Shown piece after piece: positions 24,859 to 46,644 of a stretch of 64,000 nt of DNA. The position numbers were made by a program, and so were the translations under genes. The notes beneath the pieces are model-generated. The model was not told the origin of the DNA. It was given only the letters and a program-made list of their open reading frames with translations, and searched no databases. Source of the stretch: Edolisoma coerulescens (taxonomy: Eukaryota > Chordata > Aves > Passeriformes > Campephagidae); assembly GCA_013397115.1 (NCBI GenBank), contig VWZW01002762.1:62001-126000 (forward strand), given 5' to 3'. Position 1 is the first letter of the stretch; each line of letters begins with the position of its first letter.

Positions 24859-26393
24859 CTTCACTGGACAAGTGACAGGTGATCTTGATAGCAACAGTAC
24901 TAACCAATGTCCTTTTTTTCTTAGAGCCCTGACACACCTTTCCAAATGCAGATAAGAGAAAGAAGGTAAAAGAAAGGGGAATCTATCAAAACAGCTGCCC
25001 ACGTTAATAGAAAATATGTGGTTGGTACACAAAAACGGTGTAGAAGCAAAGTGCAGTGGGAAAATAAACAGGTTTCTATGCGTCTGATGTGACTTAGTTG
25101 AAGCACGCACCAAGACACTCGATTCCCGCAGATAACTAGACATTAACAAATTTCTCAGAAATCAAAGTATTCTTACACTAGTGTGCTCCAGCAGACTTTC
25201 ACTTATCAGTCTATATCACTGGCAACAGTCATGATCCAACGCAAAAGCTATGCCAAAAGGAACCCAGCTGAAATATCCTTCAGTGGCAAAACCACCCAGA
25301 GCAGCTCTTGCACATACCACAGGACATGCACTCAAAATCCTTTACCATGTACAATGCACTGATTGACAAATATTTTTAAAATTTGAGGAGGAGTACAAGG
25401 GATTGCATGCAGTTTGAGCTGCTTTTTACAATCTCATCTGATTTTGAAAAAGAAATATGAATTCAGAAAGAAACAATAGAATGAGTAGAACACAATTTGC
25501 AACCGAGGGTGTTTATCTGAATTCATATAAACTGAAGGTGTTTCTTCCCTTAACGGTATACCATGATGTTTCTGCTACCAAAAGCTTCTCAAGGATGACA
25601 ACCTCCTTTGAATTTTTTTCATTAAACTCCTTCCATCTAACCAACTGCCCTGAGAGATTTCTGTATTTTAATAATGTACATTTCCAGGGAATAATGTAAC
25701 AAGCTATGTTAAGTTATGTAAGTGATAACTACCAGCATTTCCACCTGCTTTGGTACTCAGCAAATTCTCCAACAATAGCAGCAGATGTACCTTTCACACA
25801 GCTAGAACATGACCAGAGGGCAGCTGTGCACTAATTAAGAAGCTGCAGAATAGCTAAGCAGTGATCACTTGAACCTCCACATTTGTCTGCTCAAAATTTA
25901 TGAGGCACTTACAGGAGCAAAAACTAATGCTACTGTTCTGATTGTGCAGTTACCAGTAAAATAAAAGGCTTCAGTGGTGTTAAAGAGTACACTGACCTGA
26001 AATCCCAACATCTGCCAGTTGACTTAAGAAAAGGAATAATGAACAACAAAACCAAGACTTGCCGTGGTTACTCAATACTGCCAAAAAGATAGAGGCATCT
26101 GTTCTATACATATCAGAAAGTCCATGTACTCAACACTGTAGTTGCAATGTTAAATGTCATCTTCCCTAAAAGCAAGGAACAGTGTGAATGTAATCACTTG
26201 TACATTAAGTGTAAATCGGCCAATGCACATTTAAACACAGAGTTGCTTAGGAGACAGTCTCAGGGTGGGTTCACCTTGCCTGGATGCCAGCTGTCCACCA
26301 AGCCACTCTATGGGTTTTATATAACACTCATAAAAAGTAGAGAATGACAATAGAGACTTTTTGACACTCCACAATCACACAAAAGGCAATTCT
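24859..26393. other. Upstream or intron-1 sequence of COLEC11
   Basis: About 1.5 kb of AT-rich sequence between two CR1 copies. No exon or RNA gene recognised. Confidence 0.5.
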
Positions 26394-26431
26394 GACATAT
26401 CATATCATTTATCATATCATATCATATCTCA
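26394..26431. repeat. (ATATC)n microsatellite at a CR1 3' end
   Basis: Imperfect ATATC pentanucleotide repeats directly abut the 3' end of the minus-strand CR1 at 26432, where the CR1 tail repeat is expected. They probably arose by slippage in the tail. Confidence 0.75.
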
Positions 26432-26770
26432 TGACCTTAAAGATCATCTGGTTCAAACCCCTTGGCCATGGGCAGGGACATCTTCCATTAGACCAGGTTG
26501 CTCAGAGCTCCAACCTGCCTTGAGCACTTCCAGGGATGGGGCAGCCACAACTTCTCTGGGCAGCCTGTTCCAGTACCTCACAGTAAAGAATATTTTTCTA
26601 ATATCTAATTTAAACCTGCTTTCTTTCAGTTTGAAGCCCTTTCCCCCTGTCCTGTGACTACAGGCCCTTGTAAAAAGTCCCTCTCCATCTTTCCTGTAAG
26701 TTCCCTTCAGGTACTGGAAGGCTGCAATTAGTCACCCCAAAGCCTTCTCTTCTGGCTGAACAAACCCAAT
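26432..26770 (-). mobile_element. CR1 LINE 3' fragment
   Basis: Minus-strand CR1 3' UTR fragment. It contains the reverse complement of the usual CCTGGAAGTGCTCAAGGC region and the ACAGGCTGCCCAGAGAAG stretch. Confidence 0.92.
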
Positions 26771-29700
26771 TCATGAAGATATTAAATAGCAAAGGAAGAT
26801 AACCTCCAATAAAGAGTTTTTTCAGTTGCAGCTCATAGCATGGCTCTCATTACACCATCTCACTTCATCTCTACATTAGCTTTAAACTGCAAGTTCATTG
26901 CACAGCTAGAGAGAAACACTGTAAGTGCACCTGTAGGTGCTGCAGACAGATCCAGCACCCTCGAGTCTCCTCAGCATGCACCATCAGTCCTTCTCTTGCT
27001 CTGCCACATGTTCTCAGTACCTCTTTCCTTAACATTTCTTGAACATAACTCCACACCAGTGAGCCATCAGAGACCTGTTTTCTTATTAACACCATTCTGA
27101 CAAGAAAGCTCATTGACACACATTTTTCTTTTCCTATTTAATAAGGCTATTTTTTCTAGGTGTGCTAGGTCTTCATTAGATTCTTGTCTGGTGTTTTTAA
27201 CTTGATTGGCTATTATTACTGTGCCATCTAACAATGCTGGTTCTTTCATATCAAATTTTTAAAGCTCTTTGTTTTAATTCCCAAAAATTAGATCTCTCAC
27301 AAAACTTTCTCTGATGGTAATAAAAAATTCTACATTTAAGTAGAATTTAAATTATACAATCACTTATATCATTTTATCCTTCCAAAGAGCAGACTGACCC
27401 TGGCATTCAGACCAGATGGAGATCACATCAACATCTCATCCATGGTCTCTTGGAGGTCCATAGACCATTTCTAAAGAGTCCACTAAAGAAGAATAAATGC
27501 ATACCTATTTTCAGCAAGTTTCAGTATCTGCTAAAATCATCAGCACCATCACAGGAGATTTTGGGGTGATCCACAACTAAGCTTGAAAGTCACTCAAATT
27601 AAATGGAAAATCTTAGAGTACTGTCTGTAGGATTTTGTTGTTGTTGTTATTGTTATTTTTGCTTATTCAGCAATTAGCAAACAGGACAAAAAGAAAATAA
27701 TCACAGAGAGAGCCATGCTTAAGACCAGACAAAGACAGGCACCAGGAACTTAAGCACATCTACGGATACACCTTCACCTTCATTCTTCAAGGTCCCTATT
27801 CAAAAAACAGCCAAAGCTGAAGCAATTTCCCTTTCCACTCTCCATCCTCTGCCCCCATTCTTCACCCCTAAGCCTCCAAGTGAGAGCTGCTTAAGTTCAA
27901 CACTGGCAACACTGCCTCTGAATCTCCCTCTGTGGCCTCATCCCAGGTTCAAACAAAGCACCCAAAACCATCTCCTAACAATTCAGCCACCTTAAGAGGT
28001 AGGAGGTTCCTGTGGTTCTTTGGAAAACTTGAGTGCCTAAGCTTTTCTTACTGCACAGACCAGAGATGGCCAACATCTTGCCTGAGGAGAATAACAAGAC
28101 ACTCTTCTCCCACCTAGCCCATCTCCATCAAGGAAACACATCCAAACCCATTTAGTGTCCTCCAAGCACACCAAATTACTATGTTGGTTAATTACAAGGG
28201 CACCTTTCCAGCAGAAGGGAAGTGGAGGTTTGGAGCAGTGCAAGGAGCTGCATTTAGACCTCCTACTTCCCAGATCAGTGGTCCCAGACAGCAGGTTATT
28301 ATGTGACAGCTGAGTAGCAGCAGTGTATTCTTCAAAGAGAACTGTAGAAAACACTTTTCTCAGAGCCATTGTTCAAAATCTCCATGCTTGAAGGACAACT
28401 CAGCACACACATTCAAGGTAAGCTTCCATCTTCCAGGACTCTAGTTCCTGCAGGCATTTGGCACTAAAGATCATGAATTGATCCACTTCCACATCCAGCA
28501 GAGAAAATTGTGGAGCATCTCTCACAAGCAATTTTCAGATGGCTGCTGTGGCCATCACACACTTGTCTAACTGTGGTGAGCCACTTTCTTCAGCACTTAG
28601 CTCTCCTCCACTCACTGCTGCACATCAACATTGCCCGTTCTTGGTCTGGAGTCTGGTATCCAACTTGCAGCACTGTGAAACTATTTATTCACATCTATGT
28701 TTCGTTCATGTGCTGTTGGATTAGATCTTTAAAAGTCCCTTCCAACCCAAACCATTCTATGATTCAGTGCAGAAAGAAAGCAGCATAAATCCTAAAACTC
28801 CTCACCATTTGTCTTACTGCTCTGTCCTGGCCTCCAGGACATCCTATGAACCTCCTAACCAATCTTCTGATAAAGTTTTGAGGAAGCAGCATCCAAATAA
28901 TCCCAGAAGCTAAGTATCCTTGAATCCTAAGGAAAACTTAAGAGACTGGTGCACTGATGAAGAGCTCAAGCAGACCAACTTCTGTTATTTTCTTGCCTAC
29001 AGACATCTTATACAACTACAGGCAAACGACCCAGGGGTAGATTTTTCTGAAGAGACACTTAGATGGGTGAGATGACACCTTGCTGGATTCAAAACCACCT
29101 CTTTCTAAAGCTTCAGGCTCCTTGTAGGTTGTTTTTCTCTTAAGAGTTCTTAAAAGATCTTAAAATCCAGCCATACTCCTTGCATTTTTCAGTTCCAAGT
29201 ATATTAAATGGAATATTTTTAGCACAAAAGTTGGCAGAAGCATTAACGAAGCCTTAGAAATATTATTAAATGTTCTCTCCCTTGTACAGGTGTTTGCCTG
29301 GCCAAAAACATCGAAAGGCTTTAAGCCTTCTGCTGATACTCTCTTGAAGGGTCCTACTCTCATGGCTGAAAACCAGGATGGCCTGTGGCACATGTGCAAA
29401 CCACAAGGAAGCACTTGAATTTTAAGAAGCTGCCAACTAGTTATCAACCAGCTGATGCCTCATGAGCCCAGTCTGTGCCTCTTTCATGAGACTAACTTTT
29501 CCAAAATACATCCTAACACTCCTTTCATCAAGGGAAACTAAAATAGCGAGACCCTGACCACACAGCCTTACGGGAAGCGTGGTTCAGCTGTGAAGTTCAG
29601 CCAGTAGTGAAATGCAATGCAAAGCACAAACTACACTTCCCAAGAGACACTATGAGAATATTTTTGGCTAAACTCTCCTGGTTTTCAGCCAAAATAATTT

Positions 29701-32700
29701 GACAAAAGAACTAAACTATCCCAGAAAACTGACACTTTTCTTTAAAAAGCTACTCTGCCAAAAGTCTTCATACTTCAAAAGGATTCTGGTTCAAGAATTT
29801 TTGGACAGCCATAGAGATGACTAAAAAGAGCTTTAGAAACAGTGTAAAATCACTCAAAATAATCAGAAAAAAATAGCCTTGAACATAATGTACAATTAGA
29901 AATTACACAGTAGATCTCTGCTACTTACAAAGTGCAATTCTCTGTTGACTGTAGGACTATGCCATGTTTAAAATGCTATTTTGACTATGAATTTATGTTA
30001 CACATTCTCTTTCATGTATTAATTAAAACAATAATTTCATTTTAACAGATACATATGAGAACTTTATGAAACACAGTCCAAACATTTTTAAAAGGAATAC
30101 TCAACTTGGAAGTTTTACTTCTTGTCTACAACATTGGCACACCTTATTTATGCTGCATCAGTAACATATTAAAATTTTAGCAATAGTATCATTGTTATAA
30201 GTGTGACCTTTAAATCAGTGTTTTATATTTTCTGATCACTATAATGCCTTAAATGTTCATCATCATGTAAACAATCACATAGATACGAAATACAAAGATC
30301 TCAGCTACAGAGCGCAAAACATAGGGCAACAGTTTTTACATTTGACACATTTTAAAAATCTTCAAAACTCAAGAACCAAAGTCATAGTATTTCCAGTCCA
30401 GTTGCTCTGTTTCACTGTATGGCAAGTAAAGTTAGGTATTTCAGTTCTCCACAGTGATTTGATTTTCCTAGAAAACAATCCCGTTCCAAAATTTCACTTC
30501 CTATACTGAACACATAAGCATGCACAGAGGTCAGAATGGAAACTTGCAAGTCCCTTATGAATCCTACTTTCCATAGCTCATGACTGAAAAGCAGGCATGT
30601 GCCCTTCTGCTTACTGAAGTATGGCTTGCTCTCATATTCCTACTCACTTGGACCAAGATTTTGTATCATTATATCTCCTTATATCTCACTAAGCATTTCT
30701 GCATAGTACTACTCCCAACATGATTTGGTTTTCACTGAGATTGCTCTTAATCATCCAGTGGTGTAATTCCAGCCCTTACCAGTCCTTCTGTCATATGTTT
30801 CACTTCTCCAATGCCCGTCTTCATTCTCTGCTTTGCAGCTGTATTAAAAGATCACTTTTTAAAGTGGAAAACAGACAACTGCCCATATCTGTTACCAGGA
30901 ATTACAACCCAATAATGAACTAAAATAAGTTTCAGTTGTAGGAAAAGTTAGAATTCATATACTGTTTTCTCCTTTCCTGCTAAAAGGAAAGGGAGCTCTT
31001 CCAATGACAGTTGTACATTTTAAACACAACCCCCCCTAAACTGAACTGGCATCCAGTGATCTAACCCGCATGGGTGCTTCTCAATCGAAAAGTCCAATGT
31101 TATCCGATAAACTCGAGCAAGCTCTTTTTGCCTTTATCTTCCTCTACTATTTGGGGATTGTCAATCATATTTTGCCATATACAAAGCAGCCCCCTAACTA
31201 ACATCCAGACTTTTTTCTCTACATGTTTTTACAGAGTGAAAGCATAAAAGTTTCTTACCTTATGGCTGCTGAGAGAATGGGAACTGCACAATGCTCTGTG
31301 CCTGCAGGGACACTGCACAGATGAACCTCATTGCTGCTGTTTACAGAAGTCTGACAGTTTTTAATTTGAAAAGAGGTTGTCTTTTGCTTTTCGACAGTTC
31401 AACAAATCAGACAAAACAGTTGCAAGTGTTATCTGTAAACAGCTTCCTGTTTGAAATAGATCAGCTGTCCTGCAGGACAATAATTAGGGAAGAAGTGTGG
31501 GAAAACTGAAGAGGTCCATGATGTAAGCTTTTTATTTTGGGAATGTACTTTTTTGGGAATGCACACTTACTTTCCCCTCCTCCTCTCTAGCAGAGAACCC
31601 CTTTTTAACCATTTACATCTATTTAGGTCTAAGCTGTGCATGCACACTGCCCCAGCACAACACTTTTCTTGCTTTGCTTCAGCGGATATGAAAACACATG
31701 AAATGCAGCACTGAATGTGAACATCTTGTGTGGATAATTAACACACTCTCCCCTTACTGAAATTCTCTCCATTCTTGCAATTAGCTGCAGCATTCTTGAC
31801 TTGAGTAAAACATGCAACTGGTTCAGAGCCAAGTCTGAACACCCCACAACAATGTAAATGTTAAATTATCCACATGGCAGGCATCTTCATGAAATTTTGG
31901 GTTGTTTTTTTTTTAAACACCTTTTGATAGCATTTTAGTGCTCTTTCACTACAGCTTCTAAATAGTTGCACAACTCTGCTTTTTACCTTAAACAGCTAGA
32001 CTAGTTTGAGGCCTGGATAAACCACAGTACTCCACATATGTTTGAGCAGCAAAAAATTTGGGCCAGCTGATTCTGGGAAGTGGAATTTTGAGAACATCCC
32101 CCTCAGTTACAGCAGTTTATACTTCAACAGATATAAATGGCTCAATTTCCAGGGCAAATAGAGAGTGCCACTTGTGACTATATTAATTAATACCTTCTGA
32201 TGAAAAGCTGCTATATTTTTAAGACTGTAGCTCTGATAGCTGATGTGAATCCTCTGTCTCCATCCATCTCATGCCACTGTTCCCTCCTCCCGGTTTTTCC
32301 AGGTAAAGTTTGAGGGGTCATGCTAGAAGCAAGCACCCCGGGGGCTGGGAGCCTGGGTAACCCCCAGTATGTGACCTTTTACTGGAAAACCAGGACAGGA
32401 GCTAAGGGCAGTAGCAGGAAGTTCCTTTCCATCTTCCACAGTCCCAAGATCAGGAAAGTATCAGAACACAGAAGAAGTTGTAGACTGAGGGGCTAGAGAA
32501 AACTGCAACAGAATCATCTGTGTGTTCACTTCTTTATCACCTGTCAGGTCTCTTTTGATGTGCAGGTCCATTCCATTGAGAATTTCGTGCTGTGGTGGGG
32601 GTCGCAGTACAAGCTGATGACATGGTACTGATGCACTCTCTTCCTGCTTTGCTCTTGACATGACGTATCCTCTCTCCCAGCAAACCTCTCCCTAAGCCTG

Positions 32701-33749
32701 GGGTGTGCAGCCTTCTTTCCCACAACAGCTCCTGTTTTGCTAGCCCACAGCACACGCTGACCAGCTTTGATTGCAAAGACAAAAATAGGTACAAAAAGAG
32801 GTAGTGATGCCTAATACTCAGGACTCCCTGTGGACTACTCATAAAGATTTCCATGCTGGACTGGAACCTAGCTACCTTCTCCACTGCTATGGACTCCTGT
32901 ATTTTAACACACACCAAATGGTCATGAAAAGTTAAGAGCCAATCATCACTTCCAGGTTACCTCAGTAAAGAAAGGGCAAAATGGTAGAACATGAATGTAA
33001 CTGTATAAGGACCATGCAACTCTAATTTTAAAGTTTATTTTTTATGCATACAAGCCCCCTCAGTTCAGTGGAAGCAGAAGGCAATTAGCAGGACTGGGCC
33101 CTTGCAGCACTCTGTTGGCAGCAACTTGCCAAGACAAACATTTTATGTAAAGAATGCAGCAAAGTGACTGTAGTCCAAGCCTTTGAAGATCATATTACCA
33201 TGGCAAAGACAACTCCATTTACATACATATCTACTCTCCCTGTAAACACAGGCAAATAACTTTAAGGCCAGAAACAGAATTCAATGGAGAAATAGAGCCA
33301 TTCAGGGAAAGTCAGTAGAAAAGGTACGACTCAACACTGGGGAAGCAGAAGTGAAAACATAAACATAAATGACCAGAGTTCAAAAGGAACGGGCAAACAC
33401 TAAAAATGCAGTGAAAGTGCTTTCTCTAGGAAAAAGGAGAATAAGCAAGTACATGGTTTTCTTTCACATGAGAGAGAGAAAGGCATAGTCCCCATACAGA
33501 AGGGCATAAATAACCTTTTCCCACCCCAAAAACCCACTGGTAACTGTGTAGCCACATTGGTGCATCATCTAAATCAAGCTACTATGTGCAAACTGGGGTA
33601 CTGATGCATGGACCATGTGGGAGCCGCTTAGGTCATCACCAGGTGACAACAGCTGTCGGTTATTAAGTTCTTTACTATATTAACATGCCTGTCCGGGACA
33701 CTGTAGCACTTCTAGAGCTGATTCAGTCTTTCAGCCACCCTTGCTGGAT
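26771..33749. other. Upstream or intron-1 sequence of COLEC11
   Basis: About 7 kb, mostly AT-rich. It holds a small CR1 tail (28718-28766), a short (GTT)n run near 27638-27655, and a good minus-strand splice-donor match at 31253-31258 that could belong to a noncoding COLEC11 leader exon (see findings). No coding exon recognised. Confidence 0.45.
28718..28766 (+). mobile_element. CR1 3' terminal fragment
   Basis: About 50 bp matching only the last bases of CR1: TTGGATTAGATC, CCCTTCCAACCCAAACCATT and the tail CTATGATTC. It is a strongly 5'-truncated insertion. Confidence 0.85.
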
Positions 33750-34868
33750 GGAAAGGGACATCCTTCAGAGGCCATGGTATACCAGTACAGAGGAACAAGG
33801 AGTTTCTGGACAAGATGAAACACAGAAAAGAAGCCTGAAGAGGGTGGAAGCAAGAACGGGTAGCCTGGGAGGAATAGAGATTGTCTGAGCAATGAGGGAT
33901 CATGTTAGGAAAGCTAACGTGCCCTGGGAGAATTAAATCTGGCCAGGGACATCAAAGGCAACAAGAAAAGCTTCTTTAGGTACATCAGTGATAAAAGGAA
34001 GACTAAGGGAAATGAGTACTATCTGCAAGGAAACAGGAGATCTGTTTGACAGGCTTGAGAGATGGGCCTGTGCAAACCTCATGAAGTTCAACAACACCAA
34101 GTGCAAGGGGCTGCACCTGGGTTGGGGCAATCCCAAGCATAAACACAGACCGGGCAGAGAATGGATCAAGAACAGCCCTGAGAAGAAGAACTTGGGGGTA
34201 TTGGTTGATGAGAAGCTCAACATGATCTGGCAATGTGCACGTGCGGCCCAGAAGTCCAACCACATCCTGACCTGCATCAAAAGAAGCATGGCCAGCAGGT
34301 TGAGGCAAGTGATTGTGTCCCTCTACTCCTCTCTCAGGAGAGCCTACCTGCAGTGCTGCAATCCAGCTCTGAGACCCCCAACATAAGAAAAATATGGACC
34401 TGTTGGAATGAGTCCAGAGGAGGGCTAATGAACATGATCAGAGCTGGGCTGGAGAACCTTTCTAATGAACATGGGCTGAAAGAGTCAGGCTTCTTCAGCC
34501 TGGAGAAGGCTCCTGAGAGACCTTAGAGCACCTTCCATTACCTGAAGGGGGGTAGGGCTAAAAGAAAGCTGGAGAGGGAGTTTTTACAAGGACATGTAGT
34601 GATAGGGCAAGGCAGAAAGGCTTCAAAGGGAAAGAGGGCAGGTTTACATTGGATACTACGAATTCTTCACTCTGAGGGTGGTGAGACACTGGAACAGGTT
34701 TCCCAGAGAAGTTGTGGCTGCCCCATCCCTGGAGGTGCTCAGGCCAGGTTGGATGGAGCTTTAAACAACCTTATCTAGTGGAAAGTGTCCCTGCCCACAG
34801 CAGGGGGGACTAAAGTAGATCATCCTTAAGGTCCCTTGAAACCCAAACCGTTCTATGTTTCGATACAA
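33750..34868 (+). mobile_element. CR1 LINE fragment, about 1.1 kb
   Basis: Plus-strand CR1. The 33988-34386 frame (132 residues) covers the ORF2 C-terminus, including KFNNTKCKGLHLGWGNPKHK and MASRLRQVIVSLYSSL. The 3' UTR follows and ends with CCGTTCTATGTTTCGATA. Upstream, about 33750-33980, the match is weaker, so the 5' border is approximate. Confidence 0.93.
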
Positions 34869-37800
34869 TGAGACACCAGTTAGGCCAGCTACCTCAGCTT
34901 GACCCACTACACAGCTTTTCCTCAGTCTTTAAATTCAGGTTAAATACCACATTAACACAACTACAAATAGAAGTCTTGGATTCAAACCAAACCCATGCAG
35001 ATAAAATCCAACTGGTTGTAAAAGGACAATAAAAAAGTTTTTAGAAAACAGGAAAAAAATACACTAATATATTTTAGGAGCATCCAGGCAAATTTTTCTA
35101 CTCTTTGCTTAGTCAGTTGGCATTATCTTTGTATCTGTAAGAGGATTAAACAGAATACCTATTTAAAAACATAACGGTTATTTAAAAATCTTAAAAGATG
35201 ACAAGGCCCTGATTCTCCCTTTGGTTTAGCAAAGCGTCCAATGGTATCAGCATTTCCCAACCAGATTTTTCCAAAGGATGGTAATTTCCAACACCCAAAC
35301 TCTCTAAGAAATTAGTGTCTGCGCTCAATTGCTGGAGCTGTTTATTGCAGGCCATGACAAATGCTGTTCTATTTCTTCAAAGTAAGAGCTGCCTCACTAA
35401 CCAGCCCTTATTAAGCCTCCCAGGGCATTACCAAAAAACTCCTAAAAGTGGCAAGGAGATGCAGCAGATGCAGGACTCCTCCATGGTACAGACACGTACA
35501 CAAGCATGCCAAGTGCCACCCCTCCTCTGCTCTCGGGGCAGCACAATGATGTGTCCTGTTCCCTTTGCTTCACACACAGTATCTCCTTAGCCAACAAAAC
35601 AGGAAACAACTTTATTAAGCATTAAGACAATCCTGGTAAAACTTGGCCTGTAGGTCTGTCCCTGTGAAGATATCCATCTGCCATCTGCACCTCTTCTTAG
35701 CACAGCCCCAGCACCTCTGCCCTCTGTGGGCACAGACAGCAGAAGCTCTCCTTACCACCATCTCTTCTGTGCAACACATGAGATGTATGGTGGGAAAGAT
35801 CAGTGTGGCCACAGCAACACAGGATTAACTTTATTTGCAACTGTGTAAAATCTGGCCTTCAACTTCATTAATGATGTTGCATTAATTTTCTTTTTGTATA
35901 AAATTTATAAGCAGCATTCATTGCACCAGTAGTGCTTTTTCTGTCACTCATCTCGAAAACTGGAATAATCTCCTCAGTGCTTGGATTTATTTCTATTTTT
36001 GCTGTTCCAGGGGAAGATCACAACTGAGCCACACATGTTAACTTGATATGCAATAATTAATCATTTAGCAACATCAAGTAGCAACTGCATGTCACTAAGA
36101 CTAAGAATGATTTTCCTGGAAGAGTACCTGGAAGGTAGAAGAGGGGATACATGAACTCATAGATTTAAAAAATGCAACAAAATTTCTCCTCTTGATAGCA
36201 ATACATAGATAAGGTCCTTTACTTGTATCTCTCTGTAGGGAACAGAGCACGAGTACAAAGATATTCATGTGTTCATGTCAGCAGTGTTTTCACAGGAGCA
36301 CCCTCAAGGCAGGCAGCAGGGGGCAGGGCAAAGGCACTTTGGTAAACAGCAGTGAATTATTCACTCTGATCAGTGCTGCAGTCAGCCCCTACTGGAGACA
36401 GGGAAACTCACACTCCCTCAGCCTGACCATCAGCCTTCATTTTATAAGGGTTCTTAACTTTCTGTAATCGACATCTTTTTTTCTGTCATCCTTATAAATG
36501 TCTAGTGGCCTAGATAGCACATCCCACAAACTGGAAAAGGTCTAGCTTTTCAGCATTGCTCTCACCTTCAGATGTAATTGAGAATCAAACTCAGGCCTCC
36601 CACTTGGAAAATTTAGGGGAAAAAAAGGAAGAGGGAATAGATTATTTCAGCCCACAATGCAGGAGTGATAGGATTTCCTTTAAATGCTGCTTGGTATGAG
36701 ATCCACTACACTGAAACTCACCAGTTGTTCCCACTTACACTCAAGAGAGGCTACTCAGACACGATGTTATCATATATCAAGTTATCCTATTAATACAAGA
36801 TAGGTCAAGCACTACCCAAAACTTCAAGCGAGTTCTGCTACACTAGAATTGTGACACATCTACAGACCTGTTCGAAGAAAAATCACCAGGGATCAGTCTT
36901 CCTCATAGGCAAAAATATTTGAAGACACAGTAAAAGGATTCATATTAAATAAACAACTGAAGCTCTAATATCAGGTGGAAATCTCATGAGCACTTCACGG
37001 ATGTAAACCCCTTGCTTCTCATTTGGAGCTACTACAGGAATGAACTTCAGTATATGACTGTCTCTCCACATTGATACTACCCAAATACTACTGCTGCAGT
37101 CTTGGTACAGAATGCCCCACCACTTTTTCACCCAGAGCAGCTGATAAAACTCGTGCTGAATCCCATGTTCAGAGTTCAACTGTGCCAGCATATGAAAGGT
37201 ATAGGAAAAGTCTAGCATCATCTCACACGGAGTTTGCTTAGGTTAAGGTAACATTTGACACCAGCATTCCAGCAGCCTCATTAGCACTTGACCAGATGGC
37301 ATCAAACTGACTTTCCAGATTGCAGGCATGCACTTGGTATGCTTGTCAAGGGACAGAGGGAGTTGTCTGACTATATCACTGACACAAACACCCAAGGGAG
37401 TATTGTAAATAAAGGTAAACTAAGACTAAAGTCTTGCAAACACACAGCCTTGTATTTTTATGTCACAAAAATTCACCTTTCCTTGTAGCTTAGTTGATGC
37501 AAAAACCATAAAGAGCCTTGACAGCATTATTCTTTCCCTCAAAGAATTTGCTTATGGGGCCATTGTGAGCCTTTGCATATCATATAGTTCAAGAGGGCTT
37601 GCATCAAGAGCCAAGAAAAATCTATAGCCAGCTGGCAATGCCTGGGAACATTTGCAATCTTTATGTTCAGTTTACTGGATTTCTCCTCCCCCGCTTGCCC
37701 CCTCCCAGTGCTTCAAAAGAAACTCAACTGACATTTTTATTACTATGAAGAGATGAAACCTGAGTTACATTTCACAATAAAACAGGAAATGCTGTCTAGC

Positions 37801-39634
37801 AAAGCCTGGTGAGGATCACCTCTCCTTGCAGAGGTTACACAGCCCCAGCAGACTCACCAGCCTCTAACCAAAGGTAGTTAACATCTGGTAAATCTCCAAA
37901 TACTCCCCAAGCTGCTTCTTCCCACCCACACCAGCCAAGGTCTATTCACACGGGCTGCCATCTGTGACTGTTTTAGTGGGAAGCTTGGTAATGTGTCTGA
38001 CCCAAGACTAGAGTTTTGGAGGACTAGACAAGCTGGCATTTCCAATCTGAATAATACTCATTTTTGCAATGAAAACTTGAATTCAAAAGTTATGGCAAAC
38101 TTACTGTAAGGCCTTTTACAATTATTCTCCACACAAGCAGCCAGGATTTGGGGTTGTTATATACCTACAACTCCTCTCATCTAATTCTAAGGGAAGCTGA
38201 TGAATTTACTTCTGCTGAATCATCCAAGATGAACAATAAATATTCAAGGAATAAATAAGGAATTAAGTTATACTCCAGAGACAGAAGTTTGAAAAGGAGA
38301 TAGGAAAAGGCCTTAAGGTAAACAAACTTCTTCAAAGATACAGCCTGCTTTTTGTGCACATATTCAAGCTTTGTCAGCAAGTAACGGGAAATGAACTACT
38401 ACCTGCAACAGGGCACGCTTTCCTTCTCTTTGCATTCTCGGCACCAAAAGTAACAGCAAGGCTATCTGTCCTGCCCTACTAAGTCATGACGTAACATTTA
38501 AGGTCTTCATTTTTTCAATGCAAAAGCAATGCAGAACTTGTTTTAACCTTTTAGCTCTCCATAGCTAAAGAGGTGTCAAATAGGAAGCAACCAAAACTAC
38601 TGTAAATGGAAAAAGTAAAGGTACAAACACCCTCAGTGAGTAGCACTTCTCCTCCATCTACTCTCACGCAGGAAAATACAAGTTATTAAGTGCTCCTGCC
38701 ACGCAACTTGTTCCCAACTTAGCTCTCCACTAACAGAGTGACTCCAGAATTAGTTGTCTTTTTCTGTGTTAAACACTTACTCCTAATACTATGTTTAGTA
38801 CAATAAAGTACTAAATTCATATACTTTGCTCAGAACTTTACATGACCAACTCCACGCTCCCCTCTGAGCTTGTGTAAACACAGACACTGAAGTAAAAGAT
38901 GTAGTGTTTCTGAGACACTATCAGCCTTCGGATGCTGATATATCTAGTCCTTCCCCACCTCTCCCTGTATCACTAAGCATGTATAGAAACATGTTAAAAC
39001 ATCTAAAAAAAATCCTAAACATTTATAAAGCAAGATCAATACCTAAAACACCTGTAGTTTTCGCCCAGTGATGCAGTCAAGCACTCAGACGTAAAAATTC
39101 CTTACCATTTCAGTCTGATAAAGGAGAGAAGCTACAAAGCCTGCTTTTAGGTAATAATTGGTCAGAAATGTTGCCATTTAGAGCAAGTTACCTCAAAATC
39201 AACCTATACCTCCCGCAACATATTTCCTAAGAATTCAAACCCCTTATCCAGGTGTCATTTCTACATATTTCATAAGTCACACACCACCTGCTAGTTGACT
39301 TCTTCCAGTGTCAGGAACACGTAGGTCTCCAACCAGTATCTTGTGTGCAAAACTCAGGAGGGAGTTCCACTGCTCTACAGTAATTATCCGTATTTTCCCC
39401 AAAAGGTGAGATCTGGAATACTTAGGTTTTTCATTACGAATTCTTTTTGCAGACTCTGGACTCTTTTGTCCAGGTGTGTGCAACAGTGCCAAGAAACACC
39501 TAAGAAGGCTACCATTAAAATGCTGGAGACTTAATACTTTGATTCACAGATGGCACTCTCCAGACAGTGGCGAAGTCCCATGAACCAGTTAATTCCCATC
39601 TGTGTTTATGGAATTCAAAATTTAAATGAAATTA
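34869..39634. other. Intergenic DNA between RPS7 and COLEC11
   Basis: About 4.8 kb with no exon or repeat I can name. The RPS7 3' end is just to its right. Open frames are under 95 codons and show no conserved motif. Confidence 0.5.
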
Positions 39635-46641
<7,007 letters not shown>

Positions 46642-46644
46642 AGC

